In this document: piece after piece, positions 1 to 10,518 of the stretch
Layout: each line of letters opens with the position of its first letter
Numbering within the stretch: position 1 is the stretch's first letter
Source: Rhizophagus clarus
Lineage: Eukaryota > Glomeromycota > Glomeromycetes > Glomerales > Glomeraceae
DNA length: 64,000 nucleotides
Assembly (NCBI GenBank): GCA_015698045.1
Contig: BLAL01000197.1
Location: forward strand, 558,001-622,000
Reading direction: 5' to 3'
Notes under the pieces: generated by a model
Database searches by the model: none
Told to the model about the DNA's origin: nothing
The model's input: the letters and a program-made list of their open reading frames with translations, nothing else
Program-made: the position numbers and the translations under genes

Positions 1-1163
1 ACAAGTGAACGTCGTTGGGAGGCTACATTTCTCCAACAAGTCTCGGTTCTTACTGAAAGAACTTTTAAACAAAGCAGAAAAGTTATTTTATCAAGAGTTA
101 ATTTATATCAAACCATTGCTTTGGCTATAATATGTCTCGTAATTTGGCTTCAAATTCCTTTCGCTGAAAGTAACATAAGTGATCGTATTGGAAGTGTGAG
201 TATAGATAATATAAAATTCTTATTTTTTCTTGATTTTTTAATTTCATTTATTCTAAATTTCTATGACTTTTATTATAGATTTTCTTCTGTGGTGTATTTT
301 GGTCATTCCATCCAATGATTGGAGCCGTATCATCTTTCCCATTGGATTTGGTCATGTTATCAAAAGAACGTCAATCACGATCTTATCGTTTATTATCATA
401 TTACTTATCGAAACAAATTGCCGAATTACCTTTGGTCATATTAAGTCCTTTATTATTTACTATTCCAGTATATTGGGCATCAAATTTATTACCAGATTTT
501 GGTAGATTTGTAGCTTATTTAATAGTAATTTTACTTGGTACAATAACTTCTCAAAGTCTTGGTTATTTCTTTGGTGCCACTTTATTGAACATACAAAAAA
601 GTATGAGTAAGTATTATTTTTAATAATAATATTTTTGTGATTCTAAACTGTAATATATGTCTAATTAACCTACTTTTTCTTATCGAATATAGCTGTTAGT
701 ATGGTATTTATGCTTGCATCGATGTTGTTAGGTGGCTTTTATATAAAACATTTACCAACCGGATTAAATTGGATAAAATATCTTGTAAGTAGTCACGATA
801 TATCATATTAATTAATATTATTAGAAAAAAATTTTCAAACTAACAGTACCAACGATTCTTTATCTCTATTAATAGTCATTCATAAAATACTTGTATAGTT
901 TGCTTATGCAAATTCAATTTGATTCACCGAAAGCTCAATTTAGATGTGCTGGTCCAGGAGAATTGCCTGCTGGACAAATAAGTATGTGTGATGTAGGAGA
1001 TACTCCAATGTCAAGTATTTCCGGCGTTTCCATATTAGATAGTGAAGGACTAAACGATTTACCTTGGTATGTTAACCTAATTGTATTATTAGGTTTCTGT
1101 ATTGCAACGCGTATTCTTGCTTATTATTCATTACGTAAAAATAGTAAAAGAAACAAAGAATAA
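1..1163 (+). CDS. ABCG (White-type) half transporter, C-terminal membrane domain, 5' partial
   Basis: This is the 3' end of an ATP-binding-cassette subfamily G transporter; the nucleotide-binding domain lies off the left edge. Splicing 1-195, 279-606, 693-784 and 876-1163 gives one open frame. The donors are GTGAGT, GTAAGT and GTAAGT, and each acceptor ends in TAG. The spliced protein has six hydrophobic segments: YQTIALAIICLVIWLQ, IFFCGVFWSFHP, ELPLVILSPLLFTIPVYW, AYLIVILLGTITSQSLGYFF, SMVFMLASMLLGGFYI and YVNLIVLLGFCIATRILAYY. The loop before the last segment carries two cysteines, as is usual for this family. It ends KNSKRNKE and stops at 1163. ABCG half transporters dimerise in membranes and export lipids or hydrophobic compounds; the substrate cannot be read here. 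It is the only clearly intact conserved single-copy-type gene in the window. Confidence 0.93.
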
Positions 1164-2236
1164 TAATATTAATATTATTATACTCTATTGTATATTAAAT
1201 AATGTAATTATACTCATGTAGAATTTAACTGCATTATTAGTTTTATTTATTAGTTTTATTTAATTTTTTTTAGAGGGAGGTTAGAATCATTTTTAAAATA
1301 GAAAATATTATTTGTATTTGTACAGTATATAATTTTTATAATCGTTAGAAAAAATAGAAAAAATTAGAAAAAAAAATAATAATAAAAATTATTATTTTTA
1401 AAATTTTATGGAAAAAATGATTGTGTTTTTTAAATTGTAATTGTACAATTAAATTTTGCAACATAAGACTTCTATGACGACTCCTATGCCAAAGTTAGTA
1501 GCTTTCAACACAGATTTGTTTTATATATTCATACCATTATAGTTATTTTACCCTTTTTATCTTACTAAAGAAAAGAAATGTTTGTTAAACATGTCATTAG
1601 GATAGGGACTTCGCCCCTTTTATCAGAGACTAAAGGAGCCAGATCAAAGCCAGCATCTACGAAACAAAAAAAAAAAAAGTATTTTGAAAAAAAAAAGAAA
1701 AAAAAAAAAATTGTTTCAAACTTACCCATTTAAGGACTAATATTTATTAGAAAAAAAAAATTTAATAAAAATTTGGAATAGTATCAAAGCGAAACTTGCC
1801 GGAGTCCTACAAAAAAAAAAATCAATAATAGAAATTTAATAAGAAATTAATTTTTTTAAGCTTTCGAAAGTGAAATTTACTTATGAACCTGGTAACATTC
1901 TGTATCCAGAATATTATGAGAAAAAACATTATTTCCTTTCAAAAGAAAACTTATTCTAGAAATCCAGAAACAAAATTGGAACTGAAATTTTTTAAACATT
2001 TTTTTTTTTGCGAAAATACATAACTTATTATAAAAGATACGTCATCTCATATTAAAAAAGAATTTTTTTTTTTTTTTTTTTTGGTTTTATTGGAAAAGAA
2101 AATATTTTTCTTCATTTTTTGTTAAGAAAATTTTCTTTTTTTTAATTAGAAATATTTTTTTTTCATTTTATCAGTTATCGTAAAAAAAGAAAAATTTTTT
2201 AAAAAACGAAAAAAAAAAAGTTTTTTTTTCATCTTA
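1164..2236. other. Intergenic, low-complexity A/T runs
   Basis: No gene is visible. The stretch is dominated by long poly-A and poly-T runs (for example around 1670-1710 and 2060-2090). Small ORFs on the minus strand are products of these runs. Confidence 0.6.
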
Positions 2237-2440
2237 CAACTATTTACAAAAAGAATGGACCACGCAATTCGCTTTTGGCTGCGTATGAAATTTTTCATAC
2301 ACGTGTATGGTAAGTTTATAGAACTGCTGTCGTACATATAACTGCGGATGCTGCAATTTGGCAGATATTACCATGCGTATGACCGCGTATGAAAAATTTC
2401 AAAAATGAATTGCGTGGTTCATTCTTTTTGCAAATAACTG
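2237..2440. mobile_element. Tc1/mariner-type MITE, 204 bp
   Basis: The left arm (2237-2270, CAACTATTTACAAAAAGAAT) and the right arm read in reverse (2440-2408, CAGTTATTTGCAAAAAGAAT) match at most positions. The inner halves also pair, with GCGTATGAAAnTTTTCATAC-like blocks, so the whole element can fold back. The dinucleotide TA flanks both ends, the signature target duplication of Tc1/mariner elements. There is no coding capacity, so it is a non-autonomous copy. Confidence 0.75.
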
Positions 2441-2443
2441 TAT

Positions 2444-2525
2444 TAAGTTGGCTGAGCGCTGTAGGTATAATACGAGGCTAAGTTCGTCAACACCATAGGT
2501 CGCGAGTTAAAATAAAATTTTTTTA
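2444..2525 (+). mobile_element. tRNA-derived SINE-like remnant
   Basis: Directly after the MITE, TTGGCTGAGCGC resembles a tRNA A box. About 50 bp further on, TAGGTCGCGAGTTAAAAT resembles a degenerated B box, followed by a T run. Spacing suits an old RNA polymerase III promoter. Cloverleaf pairing was not established, so this is only suggestive. Confidence 0.25.
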
Positions 2526-3990
2526 ATTATTAAAAACGCTTCTCTTTTGTAAAAATTAAAGATATTTTATATTAACTAAATTCGATTATGAAACTGGCAG
2601 TTTTTTTTTCTATTAGTAAATTTAAATAGATCATTAAAGATAATTTTTTGAAAGGAGCTTAAAGTAAAATATTAATAATTTTCTAAATTCAGACGGTTTC
2701 CAATCCGAAATTCCGAATCATCTACACATTCATAATTGGCCCGGATGGATAATCCGTACAACCCGAACACTAAAAATTTTTTTTTAGTTGGAATTGAAAA
2801 AGAATTGAAAAGGATCGGCCGGATTATCTAATTTGGTGGATGTTTATTCAAGTATTCAATGCTGATGGTAGTTAAATAATCCGACAGAACTGCATTTTTG
2901 ATTCTTCAACGAATAAGTTCTTGGCTGACAATATTAATTGTAATTATAAAAAAATTAATAACTAAATTTAATATTATTAATATTATTGATATAAATAGGT
3001 TATGCTATCGTTTGATGCGTTATTGTAAAAATATTGTTCTACGTGAAAACAGATCGATTTGTGTATCACAAATCTCATCCGGGTCGCATCTGTATTAAGT
3101 TCATAAGCCAAATGATAAACGTGTTTACTATTTTTTGTAATATTTATTGATAAAATGATAATCACCATAAAGAACTGATTGTCAAATTTATATTAAAATT
3201 CAAGTCGGAGATCAAAGAAATTTGAAACAAAGATGTTCTGAAGTTATTAAATGAGAAAAGATCACGGGATTACTACAAAGGGAAAGAAAGAAAATTCCGT
3301 AACTACGAGTATATATCTCAGAATAGTAGAGTAAGTAGACAAAACTTACAAATCGACTAAACGCATTTTCTCACGAGGTTGCGTCGACCGGACCGTTGGG
3401 TTGGTGCTGTCATGGAGGTACAAGAAAATTTGGTAATGTGTGGATGGAACATAAGGTAAATGGTTTATGGACGTATGCATTTAATAGAGAGATGTTATTT
3501 AGTATTGAAAAAAAGGATTTTTAGTTTTAGAGTTTTTGGGTTTCTTTTTGTATGTTTCAGCTAGTTTAATGTAAATTCATTCATTTTTTAGATAGTTATT
3601 AGATAGATCTCCACTATTTGATGGTTGCTTTAATGTATAGGTGTAAATTTTCTCATGTTTATGTCAGTGAATTTTTAATAGTCTGAGTTTCGCGGGTGTT
3701 CATTAATAAAGGAAATAAAAAAAAAATAGTTTGTGATGATCGACATGTTACTAAACGCGTTTTGCTATTTTTTATACTCTTTTATTGAACGCTTGTGTGA
3801 TGTTGATCTAACGTTCGTACATACACGAATCTTAAACAAACAAGTTGACTGCCATACAACAAAAGTCTTCGTTTTTCAGATGATGCTCTAAGTCTAAGTT
3901 AAAATTTAATCTCTCCCAATACTTACCCATATTCAAATTAATTTCTGCTTGATATTTTTGCTCGAACACTAAAGGAAATAAATGTTTCTA
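2526..3990. other. Intergenic, no gene seen
   Basis: AT-rich sequence on both strands with only short chance ORFs. No repeat family or structural RNA was recognised. Confidence 0.5.
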
Positions 3991-3998
3991 AAGAAAGA

Positions 3999-4545
3999 CT
4001 ATCTAGAACTACCTGAACATACAATAAAAGAAAAAGAAATTGATAAAAAAAAAACGTGGTGGACGAATGTCCTACATATGAGAAATCTATCCCAAAGTTT
4101 AAACAGCTCGATCAACTGGGTTACTCTATTGGACAAATCCTTCCTTAGCAATTTTTGTTCTTTTCGGCTCTTCTTGCTTTTGGGCTTCTCCAGGTTATGA
4201 TCACCTTCGTTTCCGATAACGACTTGGCGAATTTTTAGATCTGGTGTCATGTTTGAAAGAAGAACTCACGTTCTTCGCCTTCTTTTGCTTCAAAAACCCG
4301 TCGCGAGACCATTTATAATCGTTATTTGTTAACTTGAACGTCTGACTCTGAGCGAATTGATAGGTCGCAAATTTTTCGAAATAGATAGGCAAGATTATTT
4401 GGCTTGAAACAGCACGTATCGCATTATAGCTTTTCACGTTATACGTGACCACAGATTTGTGTAACTCCTTCGGGAAATTATAGACGGCTAATTGGGATTG
4501 TTCACGTCGTTCACGCTTTTTTAATTTTAAATCACCTGGGTACCA
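3999..4545 (-). pseudogene. Decayed coding region, unrecognised
   Basis: The G+C content is visibly higher than in the surroundings. On the minus strand an open frame runs from about 4545 (VHWYPGDLKLKKRERRE) through ORF 4201-4452 and appears to continue after a frame change in ORF 3999-4250 (TPDLKIRQVVIGNEGDHN). The product is basic and Lys/Arg-rich, with no domain I recognise. It may be part of an old transposon protein. A start codon, an intact frame and conserved motifs are all lacking, so coding status is uncertain. Confidence 0.3.
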
Positions 4546-4749
4546 GTGTACGGTGCTCTGTGTGCATTGCTCGTCTGTTCTTTTCGTTTGTTGTAGTGTT
4601 TAAAAGCGTTTTTGGTGATGTTCGTGGCTCGTTTCCATAATTTAAAAGTGTTGTTGCGGATTTTCCAGATGTGATTACGTATAAGTTGCGTGAGTTTGAA
4701 AAACCATTGTAAAGTGTGTTGATCACGTGGTTTTTTTGTTAAAACACGG

Positions 4750-5600
4750 ATTTCCCCTGTGTAACATGACAGTCACGTGATCCAATTAGCAGATCTTTTC
4801 CAAAAATGGATGCTAATCCGTTTACGAAAAAACTTTGAATAAAACTTAGTAAAAAACACCATACAGAATCAAAAATTGAATCCTATATGCAATTTTGCTT
4901 TCTCCGTAAGTTTACTTAGGGAGAAAACACGGGTTTTGAATGGCAACAAAATTAAATATAAAAGGGCAAAAAAGTAGTATACATATCCTTCCTCTCAACC
5001 TTAATAAAGCTTGTAGGGAAGTATGTATTCTTATAGGAATTATGATTTTAGAAGTCAATTAATATTTGTATCATGTTTTATTCAAAAAAAAAAACAAAAT
5101 TTTCGTTAAATTAATCTAACCATTTCGGTAAAATCGATCACGTGCCGGTGATTTCTTGGTGGTTACGCTGGGGAAGTTCTAACATGAGGTATTTCTTCGT
5201 GACTGACGAGGTCAAAATTGGTACTCAACGCATGACGCAATTTTATTTTATTTTTACATAACTGATAACTGTTCATTGCAAATCATAATCATGTATATAA
5301 TCATATGATTTACGCGAGTAACTGGCGTTCGACGTCTATATCTGAAATAAATAAATAAATTAAAGGATAGTTTATCATAAATTTTCTTTGTTTAAAAATT
5401 GGCACGACACATAAAAAAACCATACTTATAAATGAGATAAATTTTAATATAACTAACTTATCAATTATGAATAAATAAACGAATTGTCGCGTTGCGCGTT
5501 ATTCGTTATTTTAATATTTAGGTAGTATATGACTCATACTGTATCTGAACACAATAATATTGACTCATATGATATAATAATATTTATTGAGAAACGAGAT
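4750..5600. other. Intergenic, no gene seen
   Basis: AT-rich spacer. A small palindrome (TCTCCGTAAG...CTTAGGGAGA) lies near 4900-4925. Nothing else is supported. Confidence 0.5.
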
Positions 5601-5601
5601 T

Positions 5602-5792
5602 ATTTTTTCGTTTAACTTATTTTTTTTTTTCGTTTAACTTATTTTTTTTTTCGTTTAACTTATTTTTTTTTTCGTTTAACTTATTTTTTTTTTCGTTTAA
5701 CTTATTTTTTTTTTCGTTTATCTTATTTTTTTTTCGTTTAACTTATTTTTTTTTTCGTTTAACTTATTTTTTTTTTTTCGTTTAACTTATTC
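5602..5792. repeat. Nine-copy minisatellite, unit about 21 bp
   Basis: Nine tandem copies of a poly-T tract plus CGTTTAACTTAT. The sixth copy reads CGTTTATCTTAT. The T tract varies from 6 to about 12, so length polymorphism is expected. Confidence 0.95.
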
Positions 5793-5865
5793 ATTATTTA
5801 ATCATTTGACGAGTGGATAGATAGAAAAATATTACGAGTGGATGAGAAAAAATTGATTTTTTGAG

Positions 5866-6500
5866 AAAATGATATAGCGTAAGTTCTTCTTACTATTTAC
5901 TGGCCATAAATCTCGACTGCACACCGCGAAAGCAACGTGCGGGGGTTTATGAGGGCTGACCAAACGGCTTTAAAGGGTTGTGAATAGATGACTGGGGCCC
6001 ATCGTACGAGAACCCTCCCCAAAGCTTATATTTTCAAAAGTGGAACCATTTATGGTACCTGAGTATGAGTCATCAGGTTCAAATCCACCGTCTTGATTAT
6101 ATAGTAGTTGTCTGCCAAGCGCCCTGGAGCATTGTGAAGGATCTGATGGTCATGATGGAGACATAGATGGTGATGAAGAATATCATATATGTCATTCTTG
6201 AGGTGTATGCTTATCCCTAAGGTAGTTGGGTCATGGTGTACGACCGCTTGTTCAAATGATCACTGTTTACATATCATTTGGGTGTCCGTGAAGGACATAG
6301 ATACTGGTGAAGGATATCATATATGATCACTTCTGTCACTTGTTCAAATGGTCACTGTTTAAACATACCATTTGGGTGTCCACATTATGATCTGAAGTGA
6401 ATGAACCGGTATTTATTTAAATTTTGTAATTTGTAGGTTAAATATTTTGAAATTTGAAAAATTTAACCGCTTAAGACCATCAAGATTAAACACAAATTAC
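5866..6500. repeat. Direct duplication, copy 1
   Basis: About 635 bp that recur at 6720-7244 with roughly 90% identity by eye, beginning GATATAGCGTAAGTTCTT and ending AAACACAAATTAC. On the minus strand it encodes a C-terminal block (GGFEPDDSYSGTINGSTF ... SHLFTTL) whose upstream frame is broken by an inserted ~10 bp near 6130. It also holds an extra ~120 bp (about 6265-6375) of internally repeated GTCACTGTTTA-type sequence absent from copy 2. Confidence 0.85.
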
Positions 6501-6719
6501 TTTTTGTTGATCTGCTTTTACTATGATTTTTCAGACCAATTTTGTTATTGGAAGGATAGCTTGTATGTTAACAATGGTGAGTAGTGTGAGTGAACTTTGA
6601 GTATTTGCATTTTTTTTTAAATTATTTTAATTCAATACTCTCTTAAAATGAAAAATAGTAGATTGACAAGTTGATAAGAAAATATTATGAGTTGAAAGGA
6701 ATAGGTTGATTTGCTTGTT

Positions 6720-7244
6720 GAGGAAATGATATAGCGTAAGTTCTTATTACTATTTACTGGCCATAAATCTCAACTGCACACCACGAAAGCAACGTGTGGG
6801 GGTTTATGAGGGCTGACCAAACTGCTTTAAAGGGTTGTGAATAGATGACTGGGGCCCATTGTACGAGAACCCTCCCCAAAGCTTATATTTTCGAAAGTAA
6901 AACCATTTATGGTACCTGAGTATGTGTCATCAGGTTCAAATCCACCGTCTTGATTATATCGTGGTTGTCTGCCAAGTGCCCTGAAGGATCTGATGGTAAT
7001 AATGAGGACATAGATGGTGGTGAAGAATATCATATATGTCATTCCTGAGGTGTATGCATATCCCTAAGGTAGTTGGGTTATGGTGTACGACCGCTTGTCC
7101 AAATGATCATACCATTTGAGTGTTCACATTATGATCTGAAGTGAATGAACCGGTATTTATTCAGGGTTTGTATTTTGTAGGTTAAATATTTTGAAATTTG
7201 AAAAAATTTAATCCCTAAGATCATCAAGATTGAACACAAATTGC
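6720..7244. repeat. Direct duplication, copy 2
   Basis: Second copy of the 5866-6500 segment in the same orientation. It carries a minus-strand ORF at 6827-7042 (71 codons: a hydrophobic start, FFTTIYVLIITIRSF, then GGFEPDDTYSGTINGFTF and the end SHLFTTL). This keeps the frame that is broken in copy 1. It may be the last exon of a membrane protein, but no family was recognised. Confidence 0.8.
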
Positions 7245-7815
7245 TCAGAGAGTTTGCCATCGGTAAAAATTTTCCGTATTGTTATGTGACTGCAGGTTGA
7301 TTACTTTTAATAGGTTGATCAGCGCTGTTCTTGTCTTCTTTTCTTGTTTTTTCGCCGTTTTTTCCCTTTTTTTTTGTAATCTGGTCTTCCGATACATCGT
7401 TCTGTTGTTTTGGTTATATTCTGTAGTTTTATCAACTTCCATATCTGGCGTCTCCTCATGTGATTTGGATGTCGATGATGGCTGTGGTCTAGCAGCTTCC
7501 ATTATTGCTGTCAACATCTGAAAAAGTTGTATTCAAAGCTTTTTGAAAAGTTAGTTGGTATCTTTGTGAAAAGAGCCAGTGTATGGTGCGAAGGGTCGAC
7601 TTTGACAAACGTAAAATACTTGATCATCTGGAGAACAAGCACCGAAGTCCGGCATATGCGTTAACCCTTCTGTAAAAAAATTTACAAAAACTCTGTCCTA
7701 ACTTTGGTATCATAGAAACAATATCTACGTTATTTCCCAAAAAAATAGTCAGACGATCTTTAGGGGAGAGTTTTGCATTACCTGATTCGTGTTTTGCTAT
7801 TTTTATGGTTGACAA
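7245..7815 (-). pseudogene. Decayed coding region, unrecognised
   Basis: Reading the minus strand from 7815, a plausible coding stretch (KDRLTIFLGNNVDIVSMIPK) meets a frame change at a run of A near 7675. It continues as GLTHMPDFGACSPDDQVFYV, crosses two stop codons near 7540-7560, and runs on as the basic, Lys-rich ORF 7245-7517. No domain was recognised. The mixture of good coding sense, stops and a frameshift suggests a recent pseudogene or a retroelement fragment. Confidence 0.45.
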
Positions 7816-7911
7816 ATTATTTTATACTATTACAATTTCAACTTCCATAATGAAAAATTCACAAACTTGATAATGCTTGAATCTGTTATACCAATAATGG
7901 TTATTGAAAAT

Positions 7912-8305
7912 TCAAATAATGAATGGGTCAACTGGATTGAAGAAGCTATTGCGAAAAATATTTTAAATATTACGAATATAATAATTTAAGTAACGTAGAA
8001 GAAGTTGGCTCTCGAAGCTTCGGAAAAGTCTACCGTGCGAAATGTAAAAGTTCTCATAGCATTTTAGCATTGAAAACTTTTTTTAATTTCAATAGTATCA
8101 CAATTAGAGAAATTGTTAACGAGGCAAATATCTCTTATTTATTATGACCTTAATTTAGAATTCTATTTATTAATAGTATGATTTTTAATATTGTCAAAAT
8201 TAAAATATCATTATCTAATTTAATGTATCCAATTTTTTAGAATGTTGGAATGACCTCCAACTATCAATCAGGTAATTGATAAATTAAAATCCATTTTTTC
8301 AAAAA
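7912..8305 (+). pseudogene. TKL-type protein kinase, truncated and frameshifted
   Basis: A pre-kinase stretch (NEWVNWIEEAIAK) is followed, after a frame change near 7955, by the kinase N-lobe. A glycine-loop sequence GSRSFGKVYRAK lies near 8010-8045, the beta-3 lysine motif LALKTF near 8070, and an alpha-C-like segment TIREIVNEAN near 8100-8130. A stop follows at about 8145. The next recognisable piece (8241-8305) is the end of a kinase domain, ECWND then PTINQVIDKLKSIF, joined with a frame break. The catalytic loop, DFG and activation segment are missing, so it cannot encode an active kinase. Such TKL kinases are greatly expanded in Glomeromycotina. An AT-rich stretch between the halves could be a deletion scar or old intron. 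Confidence 0.8.
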
Positions 8306-8605
8306 TATGTCACAACTCAAATGTAATGTCAAAGTGTCAAGTGAGTATTTGTTTAACACAAATACTGTTGAAGTTCCCAAAATTATTGATTATAATTCAT
8401 TACATGGAGTATTATCACAAATTATTTATAATTGTGATAAAATAAATGTGCACCAATCAATGTCAGCAATGTCAGCAATCCCAACCTTCTCAACAAAAAG
8501 ATCAGTTTTCATATCAGGGTGAGGCACTATCAGATTCACAACAGCAAATAGTAACACAATCCGTATTCCGTAAGCATAAACAGTTTATGATCTAATTAGT
8601 TTATG
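8306..8605 (+). pseudogene. Post-kinase linker with SLR-type N-terminal signature, then Q-rich tail
   Basis: Directly after the kinase end, one frame reads DYNSLHGVLSQIIYNCDKIN. This resembles the N-terminal signature of the SLR genes further right (SLHELSQTILNYDKI in the gene at 37978). A second frame then gives a glutamine-rich stretch (QCQQCQQSQPSQQKDQF) to a stop near 8597. This suggests the locus was once a kinase-linker-SLR fusion, a layout known in Rhizophagus. The relationship is read by eye and is moderately certain. Confidence 0.5.
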
Positions 8606-8689
8606 TAGTATATGTAAAATGTTTAAATTAAATACTTATTTATATGCGTGAATATAAATGTGTATATATATGAACTTATATTAATTCTG

Positions 8690-8935
8690 ATTTGAATTGG
8701 AAAAAGATGACATCAAATCATCTAACTCCTGTGAGGCCCTGCTTCTGCATTGCCATTACAATTTATACAGAATTTCCATCATCTTCGACTTTCTTTTCCG
8801 AATATTATAAATTAAATGACCTACCTAGTGTGTTAGGTAATACACCTGCAGGTGCCCGCCTGCTGACGTTTTTCATTGACCGTCACGAGCTAATTACCAG
8901 CATTAGCATCAGGATGATGTGCCTCAAATTCACAG
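8690..8935. repeat. Diverged duplicate of 9195-9405, copy 1
   Basis: This stretch shares with 9195-9405 a run of matching blocks: TTGGGAAAAAG-like start, GAATTT, TAAATGA, CCTAGT, GGTAATACACCTGCAGGTGC versus GGCAACACACCTACAAGTGC, and the end CACGAGCTAATTA. Indels break any common reading frame. No protein family was recognised. Confidence 0.6.
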
Positions 8936-9194
8936 CAACCGATAGTAACGTATGGGATATCTGATAGAAATTTTTTTTAAAAGATTTTCTAAGAGTTCAG
9001 TTCGTATAGGATATCTAATAGAAAATTTTTTTTTGAGATTTTCTAAGAGTTTTTATGGGAATTTCCAAGAGCAGCCTGTAAGTGTATGATTTAATAAATT
9101 TTTTTTGTATTATATATTAATATCATATTTTAAATTAATTATTAGTTTATATATGTATATGTTTGAATTCATATTAATTTTCATGGTTTAAATT

Positions 9195-9405
9195 GGGAAA
9201 AAGGTTTACTCCTACGACTGTTAAAGCAGATCAACCATCTCAATTTGCATAGAATTTGACCTTCTATACTGAATTTTTTAAAATGAATGAATACCTAGTC
9301 CTCTAATATTTGGCAACACACCTACAAGTGCTCCGCGCTGGCGTTTTCGTTGGCCGACACGAGCTAATTATCAGCTTCAACCGTCTCCATTAGCAAAACG
9401 TGAAA
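9195..9405. repeat. Diverged duplicate of 8690-8935, copy 2
   Basis: See copy 1. In this copy one frame reads GNTPTSAPRWRFRWPTRANY. The spacing between copies is about 500 bp, and both lie inside the decayed kinase-SLR locus. Confidence 0.6.
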
Positions 9406-9685
9406 ATAGTTCGTTATCAATATCAATAATAGCTCAATATAGTCTAATACTGGAGTTTATAAACAATATAGATACATTTTATAAGAGAATTTTTTGAGAG
9501 AATAAATAGTTTGGCTGCTGTTATTAACACTGAAATTAGAACTAGTATTAATTATAGAAAGCATTTGAATTATATTAGAAAGTGGCAGAATTAGAGAGTG
9601 TATTTGGAGTAAATAATTTAGCAAATTGTTATTGATATTTATTGAGAAAAAAGACAAAAAGTAAGTAAATTTAAGAAATAATATA

Positions 9686-9862
9686 GCATAATATAATCTT
9701 TGCTTACATATGTGAAATTGGAGATGGAATGATGAAGGATATTAATCAAGCATGCTTACCGGTATAAAAAACTGCTGAATAAGAAAATAAAAATATCCAA
9801 GATAAATTAGAAATCTTTCAAAAATAAAAATAACTATTAAGAAAAAAAATTTAACACCTAAA
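9686..9862 (+). pseudogene. C-terminal remnant of an SLR gene
   Basis: With one frame change and two stops this translates to a recognisable last repeat. It reads YNL, AYICEIGDG, MKDINQA, then KTAE, and a tail QDKLEIFQK. The intact gene at 10519 has CMYEIGDGIEKDISQAIYWY and QNKLEELNHE in the same order. The CAA of the usual AQYNL is TAA here. It lies just upstream of the intact gene in the same orientation. Confidence 0.7.
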
Positions 9863-10406
9863 AAGCCAACATGACGAATATGCCCACCTGCCTCGAAGAA
9901 ATGGTTTTTTGGGTCAAATCTTAAAATCTGTAAAATTATCATTAAACTTTTTAGATTAGAATTCTAGTACATGATAAACAAAATTCTCTTTATTTAATAC
10001 TTTATTTAAAATGAAAATTATTTCATCATTACTATATACTAAAAAGTTACAAAATGATAGTTCTAAGACTACGATTATTAAACATTTATTTTTTTTTTAA
10101 AAAAAAAAATAAATCGTAAGTTACAGTTTTCCTTTCATGAAAAAACATAATTTTAGACTATAATTAAAGTTAATTAGAAACAGGAATCGTTAAGAAACTT
10201 GTTACAACACCATGAATAAGTTGTCAAATATTTAAATACATATTGTTAAAGTAATAAAGACCCAAATTTTCTTACATGCATTTATCGGTTACATGAAAAT
10301 TATACGATTTCTGTGTGATTTAACGCAATTTTACATATAGATGCATTTTTTTAAATACATTTTTTAATTGATGTTACACGAGAAATAAGTTCAATATTTC
10401 GCAGGA

Positions 10407-10428
10407 GATCTACACTGCAGTATCACCA
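10407..10428 (+). promoter_or_regulatory. SLR upstream element
   Basis: GATC followed by TACACTGCAGTATCACCA, ending about 91 bp before the start codon at 10519. This is the reference copy of an element found before most SLR genes in the window. Confidence 0.7.
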
Positions 10429-10518
10429 TTCACATATATAAAATAAGAATATGCTGCTGCGAAAGAAAAGTCACACAAGTTATTTACTTTCCTTTTTCCC
10501 CTAGTAGAATATTTTACA

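Noticed and set aside
6070..6095. GGTTCAAATCC, resembling a tRNA B box
   Set aside because: No A box or cloverleaf around it, and it is part of a duplicated minus-strand coding block (GGFEPDD).
9742..9942. 66-codon minus-strand membrane-like ORF
   Set aside because: It overlaps the SLR C-terminal remnant on the other strand; its hydrophobic residues come from AT-rich codons.
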